DNA from: Chondromyces crocatus
Lineage (GTDB): Bacteria > Myxococcota_A > Polyangia > Polyangiales > Polyangiaceae
Direction of reading: 5' to 3'
Assembly (NCBI RefSeq): GCF_001189295.1
Contig: NZ_CP012159.1
Location: forward strand, 3,140,973-3,204,972
DNA length: 64,000 nucleotides
Under the pieces are notes generated by a model that saw only the letters and a program-made list of their open reading frames with translations, was not told the origin of the DNA and made no database searches. A program made the translations under genes and the position numbers. Below, in pieces: positions 17,255-27,100 of the stretch; position 1 is the first letter of the stretch, and the number at the start of each line of letters is the position of its first letter.

Positions 17255-18670
17255 ATGGATTCGCAGAAGCAAGGGGCCATGGCCCGTGTGGCGCTGCGCT
17301 TCACGGCGTGGGCCGAGCGATGGTTCCCCGATTCGTACGTGTTCGCTGCCGTGGCGGTGATCGTGGTGGCGGTCGCGGCGCTGGTGAACGGCGCGCCGCC
17401 GCTCTCCGTGGCGAAGGGGTTCGGTGACGGGTTCTGGAGCTTGATCCCGTTCACGATGCAGATGGCGTTCGTCGCGTTGACCGGGTACGTGGTGGCCAGC
17501 TCACCGCCCGCGGCGCGACTGATCGACCGGCTGGCGGGGGTGCCGCGGACGGGGCGCGGGGCCATCGCCGCGGTGGCGACCATCAGCATGCTGGCGTCGC
17601 TGCTCAACTGGGGGCTGAGCCTGGTGTTCAGCGGGCTCCTCGCGCGGGCGCTGGCGCGGCGGTCGGAGCTGCGAATGGATTACCGGGCCGCGGGGGCAGC
17701 GGGATATCTGGGCCTCGGAGCGACGTGGGCGCTCGGGATCAGCTCGTCGGCGGCGCAGCTCCAGGCGAACCCGGCGAGCTTGCCAAAGCCGCTGCTGGCG
17801 ATCACGGGGGTGATTCCGTTCACCGAGACGATCTTTCTGTGGCAGTCGCTGGTGATGGCGGCGGTGCTGGTGGTGGTGTCGACGGCGATCGCATGGATGT
17901 CGGCGCCGTCGGGAGAGGAGGCGGTGACGGCCGAGGAGATGGGAGTCGATCTGCGGACGGCGGCCGATGCGCTGCCCCCGCGGGAGCGGCCAGGGGAGTG
18001 GCTGGAGTACAGCCCGCTGCTGCCGGTGCTCCTGGGCCTCCTGGCGCTCGGGTGGCTGGGGCACGAGATGACGCGGCAGAACCCGATGGTCGCGATCTCG
18101 AACCTGAACACGTACAACTTCGCCTTTCTGATGCTCGGGCTTCTGCTGCACTGGAGGCCGAAGCGCTTTCTGAATGCCGTGGCGAAGGCCGTGCCGGCGA
18201 CCGGGGGGGTGCTGATCCAGTTCCCGCTCTACGGGGCGATTGCGACGATGATGACGGCGACACCGGGGAGAGCGGGGCACGCGCTGTCGGACCGGATCGC
18301 GCAGGTGTTCGTGGATCTATCGACGGCAGGAAGCTTCCCGCTGTTGATGGGCGTGTACTCGGCCGTGCTGGGGTTCTTCATCCCGTCCGGCGGAGGGAAG
18401 TGGATCATCGAGGCACCCTACGTGATGCAGGCGGCGAACGATCTACAGGTACACCTGGGGTGGGCGGTGCAGGTGTACAACGCGGCCGAGGCGCTGCCGA
18501 ACCTGATCAACCCATTCTGGATGTTGCCGCTGCTCGGGGTGCTGTCGATCAAGGCACGGGACATCGTGGGGTTCAGCTTCCTGCAGCTCCTCGTCCACAC
18601 GCCGCTGGTGTTGTTCATGCTGTGGGCGTTCGGACTGACGCTGGTCTACACGCCGCCCGTGATGCCTTGA
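17255..18670 (+). CDS. atoE: short-chain fatty acid transporter, AtoE family
   Basis: A 471-aa inner-membrane protein with about 11-12 hydrophobic spans. Family patterns: 'RFTAWAERWFPDSYVFA' at the start, 'GFGDGFWSLIPFTMQMAF', 'SLLNWGLSLVFSG', 'GISSSAAQLQANPASLP', 'FFIPSGGGKWIIEAPYVM' and 'NLINPFWMLPLLG', all matching AtoE/TIGR00366 transporters that import short-chain fatty acids such as acetoacetate and butyrate. The start may be ATG 17255 or 17279 (MARVAL...). It is convergent with and overlaps the sigma-factor gene by 25 bp. No acetoacetate catabolism genes are adjacent. Confidence 0.93.
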   Translation: MDSQKQGAMARVALRFTAWAERWFPDSYVFAAVAVIVVAVAALVNGAPPLSVAKGFGDGFWSLIPFTMQMAFVALTGYVVASSPPAARLIDRLAGVPRTGRGAIAAVATISMLASLLNWGLSLVFSGLLARALARRSELRMDYRAAGAAGYLGLGATWALGISSSAAQLQANPASLPKPLLAITGVIPFTETIFLWQSLVMAAVLVVVSTAIAWMSAPSGEEAVTAEEMGVDLRTAADALPPRERPGEWLEYSPLLPVLLGLLALGWLGHEMTRQNPMVAISNLNTYNFAFLMLGLLLHWRPKRFLNAVAKAVPATGGVLIQFPLYGAIATMMTATPGRAGHALSDRIAQVFVDLSTAGSFPLLMGVYSAVLGFFIPSGGGKWIIEAPYVMQAANDLQVHLGWAVQVYNAAEALPNLINPFWMLPLLGVLSIKARDIVGFSFLQLLVHTPLVLFMLWAFGLTLVYTPPVMP

Positions 18671-19923
18671 GCGCAAGCGGCAGCGCGGGCGAGGAGCAGG
18701 TCTCGCTCGCGCTGGTTGTGGGTGAGGGAGGCGGCGCGCTCGAACTCGGCGCGAGCTTCCTCGAAGCGTTCGAGCTTGGCGAGGAGATCGCCGCGGACGC
18801 TCGGCAGGAGGTGATAGCGCTGGAGGGAGGGGATGGAGGCCAGCTCGTCGACGATGCCCAGCGCGGCGGCTGGGCCGAAGGCCATGGAGACGGCGACGGC
18901 TCGGTTCAGCTCGATGATGGGGGAGGGGACGCGCTGGACGAGGGCGGCGTAGAGGGTGGCGATCTGCACCCAGTCCGTCTCTTCCGCGGTGCGGGCGCGG
19001 GCGTGGCAGGCGGCAATGGCGGCTTGCAAGACGTAGGGGCCTTGGCCCCCGAGGGCCTCGGCGCGTTCGAGGGCAGCCAGGCCGCGGCGAATGAGGAGCA
19101 GGTCCCAGCGAGCGCGGTTCTGGTCGAGGAGCAGGATCGGCTCTCCGGTGGGGGTCGTTCGCGCTCGGAGGCGTGATGCCTGGATCTCCATGAGAGAGAC
19201 GAGGCCGTGGACCTCGGGCTCTTCAGGGGCCAGCTCGGCCAGGATGCGGCCGAGGCGGAGGGCATCCTCGCAGAGCGCAGGGCGTACCCAGTCGCTGCCC
19301 GAGGTGGCGGTGTAGCCTTCGTTGAAGACGAGGTAGAGGACCTCGAGCACGGAGGTCAGTCGCTCGGCGCGCTCCGGACCGCGGGGGACTTCGAAGGGGA
19401 CGCGCGCCTCGGCGAGGGTGCGCTTGGCGCGGACGATGCGCTGGGCGATGGTGGGCTCCGGGGTCAGGAAGGCCCGGGCGATCTCGGCGGTGGTGAGGCC
19501 TCCGAGCAGGCGGAGGGTGAGGGCGACGCGGGCCTCGGTCGAGAGCACGGGGTGGCACGAGACGAACACGAGGCGCAGGAGGTCGTCGCCGATGTCGTCG
19601 TCGAGCGCGGATTCCAGGTCGGGGACGGCGAGGTCGCGCTGGGCTTCGAGTTCATGGCCGAGCTCCTCGCTCTTGCGTTCGAACCGCTTGCTGCGGCGGA
19701 GCTGGTCGATGGCGCGGTGCTTCGCAGTGGCCATGAGCCATGCGCCCGGGTTTGCCGGGATGCCCGCCTCGGGCCAGCGTTCGAGGGCGGTGACGAGGGC
19801 ATCCTGTGCGAGTTCCTCGGCGAGGCCCACGTCACGGACGAGGCGAGCGAGGCTCGCGACGAGCCTGGCCGACTCGATCCTCCAGACGGCTTCGATCGCG
19901 CGCTGGGTTTCGGATGCCTTCAC
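18646..19923 (-). CDS. ECF sigma factor, ECF42-like (DUF6596 extension)
   Basis: A 425-aa protein. Sigma region 2 is at residues 15-85 ('LVRDVGLAEELAQDALVTAL', 'NPGAWLMATAKHRAIDQLRR'). Region 4 is at about 130-190 ('LTLRLLGGLTTAEIARAFL', 'PEPTIAQRIVRAK'). A long TPR-like C-terminal extension follows ('YLVFNEGYTATSG', 'NRAVAVSMAFGPAAALG', 'LPSVRGDLLAKLERFEEAR'). This is the architecture of ECF42 sigma factors, normally encoded beside a DGPF/YCII-domain protein; no such partner is adjacent here. The extension is thought to be needed for activity. The target promoters are not visible. Confidence 0.93.
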   Translation of the reverse strand: MKASETQRAIEAVWRIESARLVASLARLVRDVGLAEELAQDALVTALERWPEAGIPANPGAWLMATAKHRAIDQLRRSKRFERKSEELGHELEAQRDLAVPDLESALDDDIGDDLLRLVFVSCHPVLSTEARVALTLRLLGGLTTAEIARAFLTPEPTIAQRIVRAKRTLAEARVPFEVPRGPERAERLTSVLEVLYLVFNEGYTATSGSDWVRPALCEDALRLGRILAELAPEEPEVHGLVSLMEIQASRLRARTTPTGEPILLLDQNRARWDLLLIRRGLAALERAEALGGQGPYVLQAAIAACHARARTAEETDWVQIATLYAALVQRVPSPIIELNRAVAVSMAFGPAAALGIVDELASIPSLQRYHLLPSVRGDLLAKLERFEEARAEFERAASLTHNQRERDLLLARAAACAQGITGGV

Positions 19924-20041
19924 GGGCCCCGTCTAAGGCATCCAGCGCGAGGAGCGCAAGTCCGGGCCGACATCGATCGGGTGGTGCGCGCTGGCTCGGG
20001 AGGAAATGAAGGTAGGTGGGGCGTGGCTTCTTGCGCCTTCC

Positions 20042-20788
20042 TCAGTGAGCCTTGCGTTTGCCAGGGCGCGCCGAAGAAGGCGTTCTGGCGAGCGTCTCTG
20101 CCGGAGCTTTCCGAGGCGTGGTGGGGGCTTTTCCGGTGGCGCTGGTGGGAGCCTTGCCGCGGCCGCTGGGTGAGGGCTTACCCGTGGCGCTGGGCCCCTT
20201 GCCAGCAGCGCTGGGCGAAGGGCTGCTGGGGGTAGCGGGGGAGGACTTGGTGGCGCTGCTGGAAGACGGTGTGCCGGCGCCAGGAGGAGCCTTCGTGGAC
20301 GTCGGGTCGGCCGTCCTGGAAGGGGTCCGGGTGGGGCTCGAGGCGACGGCGACGACGCGGCCCAGCTCCTCGCGGAGGGCGTCGACGTTGCCGGGGCCGA
20401 GTTGCTGGCGGACGTGCTTCTGGGTCTTTTCCCACAGGGGAAACGCGACCTCGATGGCGCGCTCCCCCTGGCGGGTGAGGAAGACGAGGCGCACGCGGGC
20501 GTCATTCGGGGCGCGGGCGACGCGCACGAGGCCAGCTTTTTCGAGCGGGACGAGGTTCCTGGTGAGGGTGGTCCGGTCCATGACCAGCCCCTCGGCGAGG
20601 GCTCCGATGTTGGCGCCGTGCTCGCCACAGCTGGCGACGGCGACGAGCATGGTGAGCTGAGACGCCTGGAGGCCCGAGGGGCGCAGGTTCTCGTCGTACA
20701 GGCGCGTCAGGGCGCGAGAGGCCCGGCGAACGCGCACGCAGGCGCACTGGGCGCCGATGATCCGGGCAGCATCAGCGAAATCGACCAC
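20042..20788 (-). CDS. MarR-family regulator with basic Ser/Thr/Pro-rich tail
   Basis: A 248-aa protein. Residues 10-145 are a MarR winged helix: 'LQASQLTMLVAVASCGEHG', 'IGALAEGLVMDRTTLTRNL' (recognition helix), 'KAGLVRVARAPNDARVRLV' (wing), and 'LTRQGERAIEVAFPLWEKTQ'. Residues 150-248 are low-complexity with repeated TGK/SGK blocks, lysines and prolines, ending GKRKAH, recalling histone-H1/AlgP-like DNA-binding tails. Start GTG 20788. It is divergent from the synthase gene with 361 bp between, so it is a candidate regulator of the biosynthetic locus. Confidence 0.87.
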   Translation of the reverse strand: MVDFADAARIIGAQCACVRVRRASRALTRLYDENLRPSGLQASQLTMLVAVASCGEHGANIGALAEGLVMDRTTLTRNLVPLEKAGLVRVARAPNDARVRLVFLTRQGERAIEVAFPLWEKTQKHVRQQLGPGNVDALREELGRVVAVASSPTRTPSRTADPTSTKAPPGAGTPSSSSATKSSPATPSSPSPSAAGKGPSATGKPSPSGRGKAPTSATGKAPTTPRKAPAETLARTPSSARPGKRKAH

Positions 20789-20844
20789 GGGATTGGTGTG
20801 TATGCGCGAAGGCTACCTCCGTCAAACGGACCGCCCTGGATACC

Positions 20845-20873
20845 TTGACATCTGAACAGGTGCAGGTACACCT
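20845..20873 (+). promoter_or_regulatory. possible promoter with overlapping inverted repeat (MarR/synthase interval)
   Basis: A TTGACA hexamer at 20845-20850 is followed by AGGTG-CAGGTA-CACCT (inverted repeat, 20858-20873) in the spacer/-10 area. The site lies 57 bp upstream of the MarR start and 277 bp upstream of the synthase start. The -10 box is weak (TACACC). This is a suggestion only. Confidence 0.35.
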
Positions 20874-21149
20874 ATCCCCACGACGCGGGACCATCCGGCC
20901 TGTCGGCGCGTCCGATTTCGTCTCGCGCGCGCGGCAGCCCGATGCGCGTTTTTCATTCGTTTTCAGCATTCCGTGGCGATTCCGCCTGGCGTGTGAGTCT
21001 CGCACGTCAGGCGGGGTCGTCGCTGTCGTGCGCCACGGGGTGCATCTACACGTTTGTTGCGGGTCCGAGCGATCCGGTGGCCGCTCCTGAGCGATGCCCC
21101 GGCCGTGGACCACGGCGGCACACGTGCACGCCATGCAGGGAGAAGGTCC

Positions 21150-24100
21150 ATGAGTGGGTTCTTCGTCGTGCCGTATTGCCTGAAGTTCGAGGACACGATG
21201 GCGTACGGGAGCCATCACTACCTGACGAACTTCCGCTTCCAGTGCATCGCCCGGGAGACGCTGTACTTCGCCGAGGCGCCGGATGGGACGCTGCCCTTCG
21301 AGGAAGATCGTGCGATCCGGCTGCTCACGACAGAGGGATACAGTCGGAATCTGGCGCCGGTCCGCGTGGGAGAGCGGGTCACGATTTTCATGACGCTGGG
21401 GGCGGTCACGCCGTCGAGCGTTTACGGTTACTTCCGGACCGTGCGGTTCGACGGGGAGCCGGTGGCATGCGGCTACCAGCGGCTCGTGACCGTGTCGGCG
21501 ACGAGCGAGGCGCTGGCGCCCTTGCCTCGCTCGGTGACGAGGCATGTCGGTTCCCTCGACGAGGGGCTGGAGCACGCACGCTTCGTGGAGCTGGTACTGC
21601 GGGGGGGCGGGGCGCTGCGCGAGCTCTTTCCGGAGCGCCTGAGGCGGTACGGCGCGGAGCTCGCGCGCGAGGGGCTGCACGAGGCCAAGCCGCACCGGAT
21701 GGCCTGGCGCGGGGAGGTCGAGCGCGCCGGAGAGAGAGGGCGGGTGGCGCTGTTGCTGCCTGGTCAGGGGTCGTTCGATCTGGGCCTGCTGCGCGGACTG
21801 TGCGCGCAGTTCGAGGTGGCGCGCGAGGCGGTCGCGGAGGTGGAGCCCGTGGCGCAGGCGCTGCTCGGAGGCTCGCTCACGAAGCTGGTGGTGGGGAGCG
21901 AGGAGGTCGCGCGCGAGGGGCTCGCGGCGTGTCCCGATCTCGACCAGTTCGGGATCCTCGTCCAGGATCACGTGGCCGTCGCGCTGCTTCGCGCCGCCGG
22001 GCTTCGGCCCGATGTGGTGGCGGGGCACAGCTTCGGCGAGATCCCGGCTGTCGCGGCGGGGGGAGGGTGGTCTCTGGCCCAGGCGGCAGCCGTCGTGGGC
22101 CGGCGGGTCCTCGCACTACGTCAGGCGCCACCCGGTCGGATGCTCGCAGTGCAAGCGGGGGCCGAGCGGCTGCGAGAGGCCATTCATGCGCTCGGGCGGG
22201 ATGACGTGTTCGTGGGGGTGCTGAACGCCGCCGAGCAGACGGTGGCCTCGGGGTCGGTGGAGGGGATCGCAGCGCTGATGCATCAGCTCGAACGGGCGTC
22301 CATGCGTGCGACGCTGCTCGCGAGCCGGTACGCGTTCCACTCGCCGCTGCTTGCGCCGGCGGTCGGTCCGTTCGCTGGCGCGTTGCAGGGGATCGAGGTC
22401 GCCAAGGGGGGGGCGGCGACGTACTCGACGCTGGATCGCGTTCATTACGGCTCCGGACCCCTGTCTCCCGCGCGGCTGCTCCCGATGCACATGGTGACGC
22501 AGCTGGACTTCGCGGAGGCGGTGCGGTCGCTCCACGACGCAGGCTGTCGTACGTTCGTCGAGTGCGGCGGGGGCAGCATCCTGACCGCGCTCACGCGCAG
22601 GAACCTGCCATCTCAGAACGGCGTTCGGGTGCTCTCGTGCTTCCGCGCCGGTGAAGACGTGGTGTCCGAGCACCGTCGCGTCCTGGAAGCACTGCGCGTG
22701 CTGGGGGAGGACCTGAGCGAGGTCGTGCCGCGAGCTGCGTCCGCGCAGCGTGCTCGGGAGGTTCAGGGGGAGACTGTGCCGTCCTCCAGTCCGGAGGTGC
22801 GCGCAGAAGCGAGGGATGCAGAGCCGATTGCGATCGTCGGAATGGGCGCAGTGCTTCCTGGGGCTGGAGGCGTCGAGGCCTACCTCGCGCAGCTTCGCCA
22901 GGGGACGAGCGGGATCGTGGATGACGGGGCGCGCTTCCCGGACCTCCGGACCGATTTCCTGAGCGAGGGGCGCGCAGCGGACAAGACCTACAGCTTGCTG
23001 GTCGGGGCAGTCGACACGCTGGGGCCGTATGCGCAGCAGACGGGATACGACGCAGAGCAGCTCGAGCGACTCCCCAAGACGGCCCGGATGCTGGCGTGCG
23101 CGCTCGCCGAGGCGAAGGAGAGCGCGGTGATGCTCCAGGGGGGCGGGGCGCTGCGGGTGGCTTGTGTGCTCGGCTCCACGGCGGACGGGTCGATCGAGCA
23201 CGATGAGGCGGCGCTGCTGCTCGGCGTGGAGCAGGTGCTGGCGGGCCTTTCGGCGGACGCTGCGGAGCGCGAGGCCGTGATGCGGGCGCTCGCGGAGGGG
23301 TTCGGGCTCGACGAGGCGCGGCGCGCGGCATGCCGTGGGCACCTGGAGCCCCTCGAACGGGTGGTGCAGGACGTGCTGGGAGCGGGGGGGCAGACGGTGC
23401 TCGTGGATGCCGCGTGCGCGTCGTCGATGCACGCAGTGCATCTCGGCGCTGCCATGCTGCGCCGGGGCCTCGCCGATGTCGTGGTGGCGGGTGGGGTGTA
23501 TCAGCCAGGGCCGCCGAGCGCGTGTCAGTTCTCGCAGTTCGGTGGGCTGTCGGCGACGGGCAGTCGCCCGCTCGATGCTTCCGCGGACGGCGTGGTCTTC
23601 GGGGAAGGGGCCGCCGTCGTGGTGCTGGAGCGGCTCGGGGATGCGGTCGCGCGAGGGCGTCGAGTCGATGCGGTGCTGGTAGGCAGCGGGCTGTCGAGCG
23701 ACGGGCCGAGTCCGTCGGTCACGGTGCCGCAGCGCCAGGGCCAGACGCTGGCGATGCGGCGCGCTCATGCGGACGCGGGCGTTTCGTCGGGGTCGCTACA
23801 GTACGTGGAGGCGCACGCCACGGCGACGCCGGTCGGTGATGCGACGGAGTTCCAGGCGCTGGTCGAGGTCTTCGGGGAGGCCTCGGGAACAGCACGGATC
23901 GGGCTGGGGAGCGTCAAGTCGCTGCTCGGGCACACGGGGTGGGCAGCCGGGGTGGCGTCACTCCTCAAGGTGGTGCTGGCTCTGCGCGAGCGGACGATCT
24001 TTCCGCAGCATGGCTTCCGAGCGCCGAGCGAGCGCATCGAGCTGGCGAAGTCACCGTTCGTGATCCCGACGAAGGCTTTGCCCTGGGAGGCGCCGGCGTC

Positions 24101-27100
24101 GGGAGAGCCGCGGCGCGCCGGGCTCGACAGCTTCGGTTTCGGGGGGACGAATGCGCACCTGGTCGTCGAGGAATTTTCAGGCGGCCCTGCGAGCGCACGA
24201 CGGGGGCGTCCTGCAGAGGGACACCGCAGGCTGTGCGTGATCGGTGTGGGGAGCGTCTTCCCCGGCAGCCGTGGGGAGCCTGCGGAGGCGCCCTCGGGCG
24301 TCCTGAGCTTCGAGGCGGGCACGCTCGGGTTGCCAGCCCGGGCGCCTGTGTTGCCGGACGCGCGTGAGGCAATGGACGCGGCGCAGCTGCTCGCGGTGAT
24401 GGCCTCGGAGCAGGCGCTCTCCGCGCTGCCGGTCCGGGAGATCGGGGACCGGATCGGGGTGGTGATCGGTCACGAGGGCAAGACCTTGCGGGGCGCGCGG
24501 GTGAACGAGCGGCTCTTTGCGGACCGGGTGGCGCGGTGGCTCGGCAACCGGGAGGTGCGTTCCGAGCTTTCGGGCAGGGTGGTGGACGCCCTCCGGGAGG
24601 GGTCCCCTGCGGCGGGGCCGTACACCCAGCCGGGCAACATGCCGAACATCGTCTCCGGGCGGGTGGCGAATGTCTTCGGGCTCCGCGGCCCGAACTTCGT
24701 GGTCGACACCTCCGGGACGTCGCTCCTGAGCGCGCTCGCAATGGCGGATCTCGCGCTGGAGGGGGACTGCGAGGTCGTGCTCGCAGGGGCCGTGAACGCT
24801 TTCGGGGACGAGGTGGCCCGAGGGATGTCGGCGGGCGAGGATCCGAGGGCAATCGGGGAGGGGGCAGTGGTCGTCGCGCTGTGCACCGAGGCCACGGCAG
24901 CGCGCCACGGCTGGCCGGTGCTGGCGCATCTTCAGGTCACCAGCACGCCCGAAGCCGACCGAGGGCGGGAGGCGCACCAGGTTGGCCAGGGGCGGGCGAG
25001 GATGCGTGGTGCCGAAGGGGCGCAGGAGCTGACGGCGGCGGTGCGAGGTGCGCGCGCGCAGAAGGCGGCGATGCTGTCGTGGCCAGGGGAATCCAGGCGT
25101 GTGCAGATCGCCCCACCGCCAGGGCTCTCGGGGTTCGTGACCGGAACACCGATCCAGCACTACGTCCCGACGCTGGTGCGCTCGATGGGAGCCAATCCCG
25201 CAGGACGGGTGCCAGGGCGGGTCCTCTATGTGTGCGCCGAGGCGGCGCTCGCGGAAGAGGTGCGGGCCGAGGTGTCCGCGGGCGCCGTGGTGCTGTCTCT
25301 CGGGTGCCCGGGGGGCGAGGCGTCGGAGGGGACTCTCCAGCCGCGTGAGGGAGCGTGCCCGTCGATCGACGGACGCGATGAAGAGAGGCTGCTCGTGTCG
25401 TTCGATGCCCTCGCACCCCGCGATGTCGATGCGGTCGTGGTGCTGAGCCGGGCCACGGAAGGGCGTGCATTCCTCGACGGGACGCCGGGCTCGTACCAGC
25501 CGCCGATGCGAGCGCTCTTCGGTGCAGCGCGCCGCTACTACGACGCCATTGCGCGCGGGGAGGTCGCTTTTGCGGCGATCGTTCTGAAGGCTCTCGATGG
25601 CGGGCGGCTCACGCCGCTGAGCGGTGTGGCGGGGGGCTTCGCGAAGGCCCTCGCTCGCGAGCTTCCCGCAGGGGATGTGCGGGTGGTCCACGCGGACTGC
25701 ACCGGGGCGCGCGGCGCACTCGATGCGCTGTTTCGTGAGTGGCGCTGGGCTCGGCCGGAGGTGCCCGAAGAGGTCGTCGACGTGAGGGGTGAGCGGCACG
25801 TCGTCGCGCTCGCCGAGGCACAGGAGCCTGTCCGTGGTGGAGAGGCTGCGCTCGACGCGAACTCCGTCGTTCTGGTGACCGGAGGGGCACGCGGAATCAC
25901 GGCCATCCTGCTGGAGGCGCTCATCGAGCGGTTTGGGTGCCGTGCGGTGCTCCTCGGTCGGTCACGGCTGGAGGACGCGCCGCCGCACACACTCGCCATG
26001 AACGACGCGGAGTTCGAGGCCTACGAGCGGGACTTCTACGCCGAGGCGTTGCGCGCGGATCGCAACCAGAAAATTGCTGCCCTGCGAGAGCGCTATGGTC
26101 TCATGCGCGCAGCACGTGAGGTCCACCAGACGCTGGCGCGCCTCAGGGGTGGTGCAGGGCGCGTGGACTACCACGCCGTCGATGTCAGCCGTGGCGAAGA
26201 CGTCGACCGCGCCGTGGCCAAGATCGCTGCGGTCCACGGCCGGCTCGACCTCGTGGTGCATGGCGCCGGGATCCAGGTCTCGAGTCGATTGCCCTCGAAG
26301 TCCCTCGCGCTGTTCGAGCGCATCGTGGACACGAAGCTCGCAGGCCTGGGAAACATCCACCGCGCCCTGGCGCGTCACCTCCCCACGGCCAGACCTCACT
26401 TCCACCTGGTGACGTCGGCCTTCAGCGCGCTGGGAAACGACGGCCAGCCCGATTACGGGGCTGCCAACGAGGCCATGAACCGGGCGGCTTCGCTCTTCTC
26501 GGGTGGCACGGCGGGGCAGGTGTGGTCCAGCCTCGCATGGCTGGGGTGGAACGGCGTCGGCATGACGGCCGGCTCGGAGTACAGCGCGCTCGGAGCGGCA
26601 CGCGGCCTTCGCGGAATCGAGGCCGACGAAGGTCGGCACCTCTTCCTCGATCTGGTGACCGCGAGACCCAGAGGAGGCGCCTTCGTGCTCCTGACCGATG
26701 CGGAACGCGCTCGCTTCCAGCCGCGATTTGCGGCCGGGATGCCGCCCTCGGGAGACCGGGGTCCAGGCAGTGCGACCCCGCGTCGGTCGTGGACGCTGGA
26801 CCCGCGTCTCGAACCCTGGCTCTCGGGTCACCGAGCGCAGGGGAAGATCGTCGTGGCCGGAGCATTCCTCGTGGAGCTGGCGGTGCGCCATGCGCTCGGC
26901 GCTGCCCCGGGGGAGCCGCGCGTGGTCCGCGAGGTGCGTGACGTACGCTTCTTCGAGTTCCTGCGCCTCCAGGAGGCCGCGGCGCGCGAGGTACACACGG
27001 TGACCACCCGCCAGGTGTCGCTTGGCGGGGGGCGCCTGGTCTCGACCATCGAGGTACGGGGGGACTTCGTTCACGCCTCGGGGGTCGTGCTCCGAGAGGA

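Noticed and set aside
20942..22204. A 420-codon plus-strand frame across the synthase start
   Set aside because: An out-of-frame shadow with Arg/Gly/Ala-rich translation; the real frame carries the hotdog and AT motifs.
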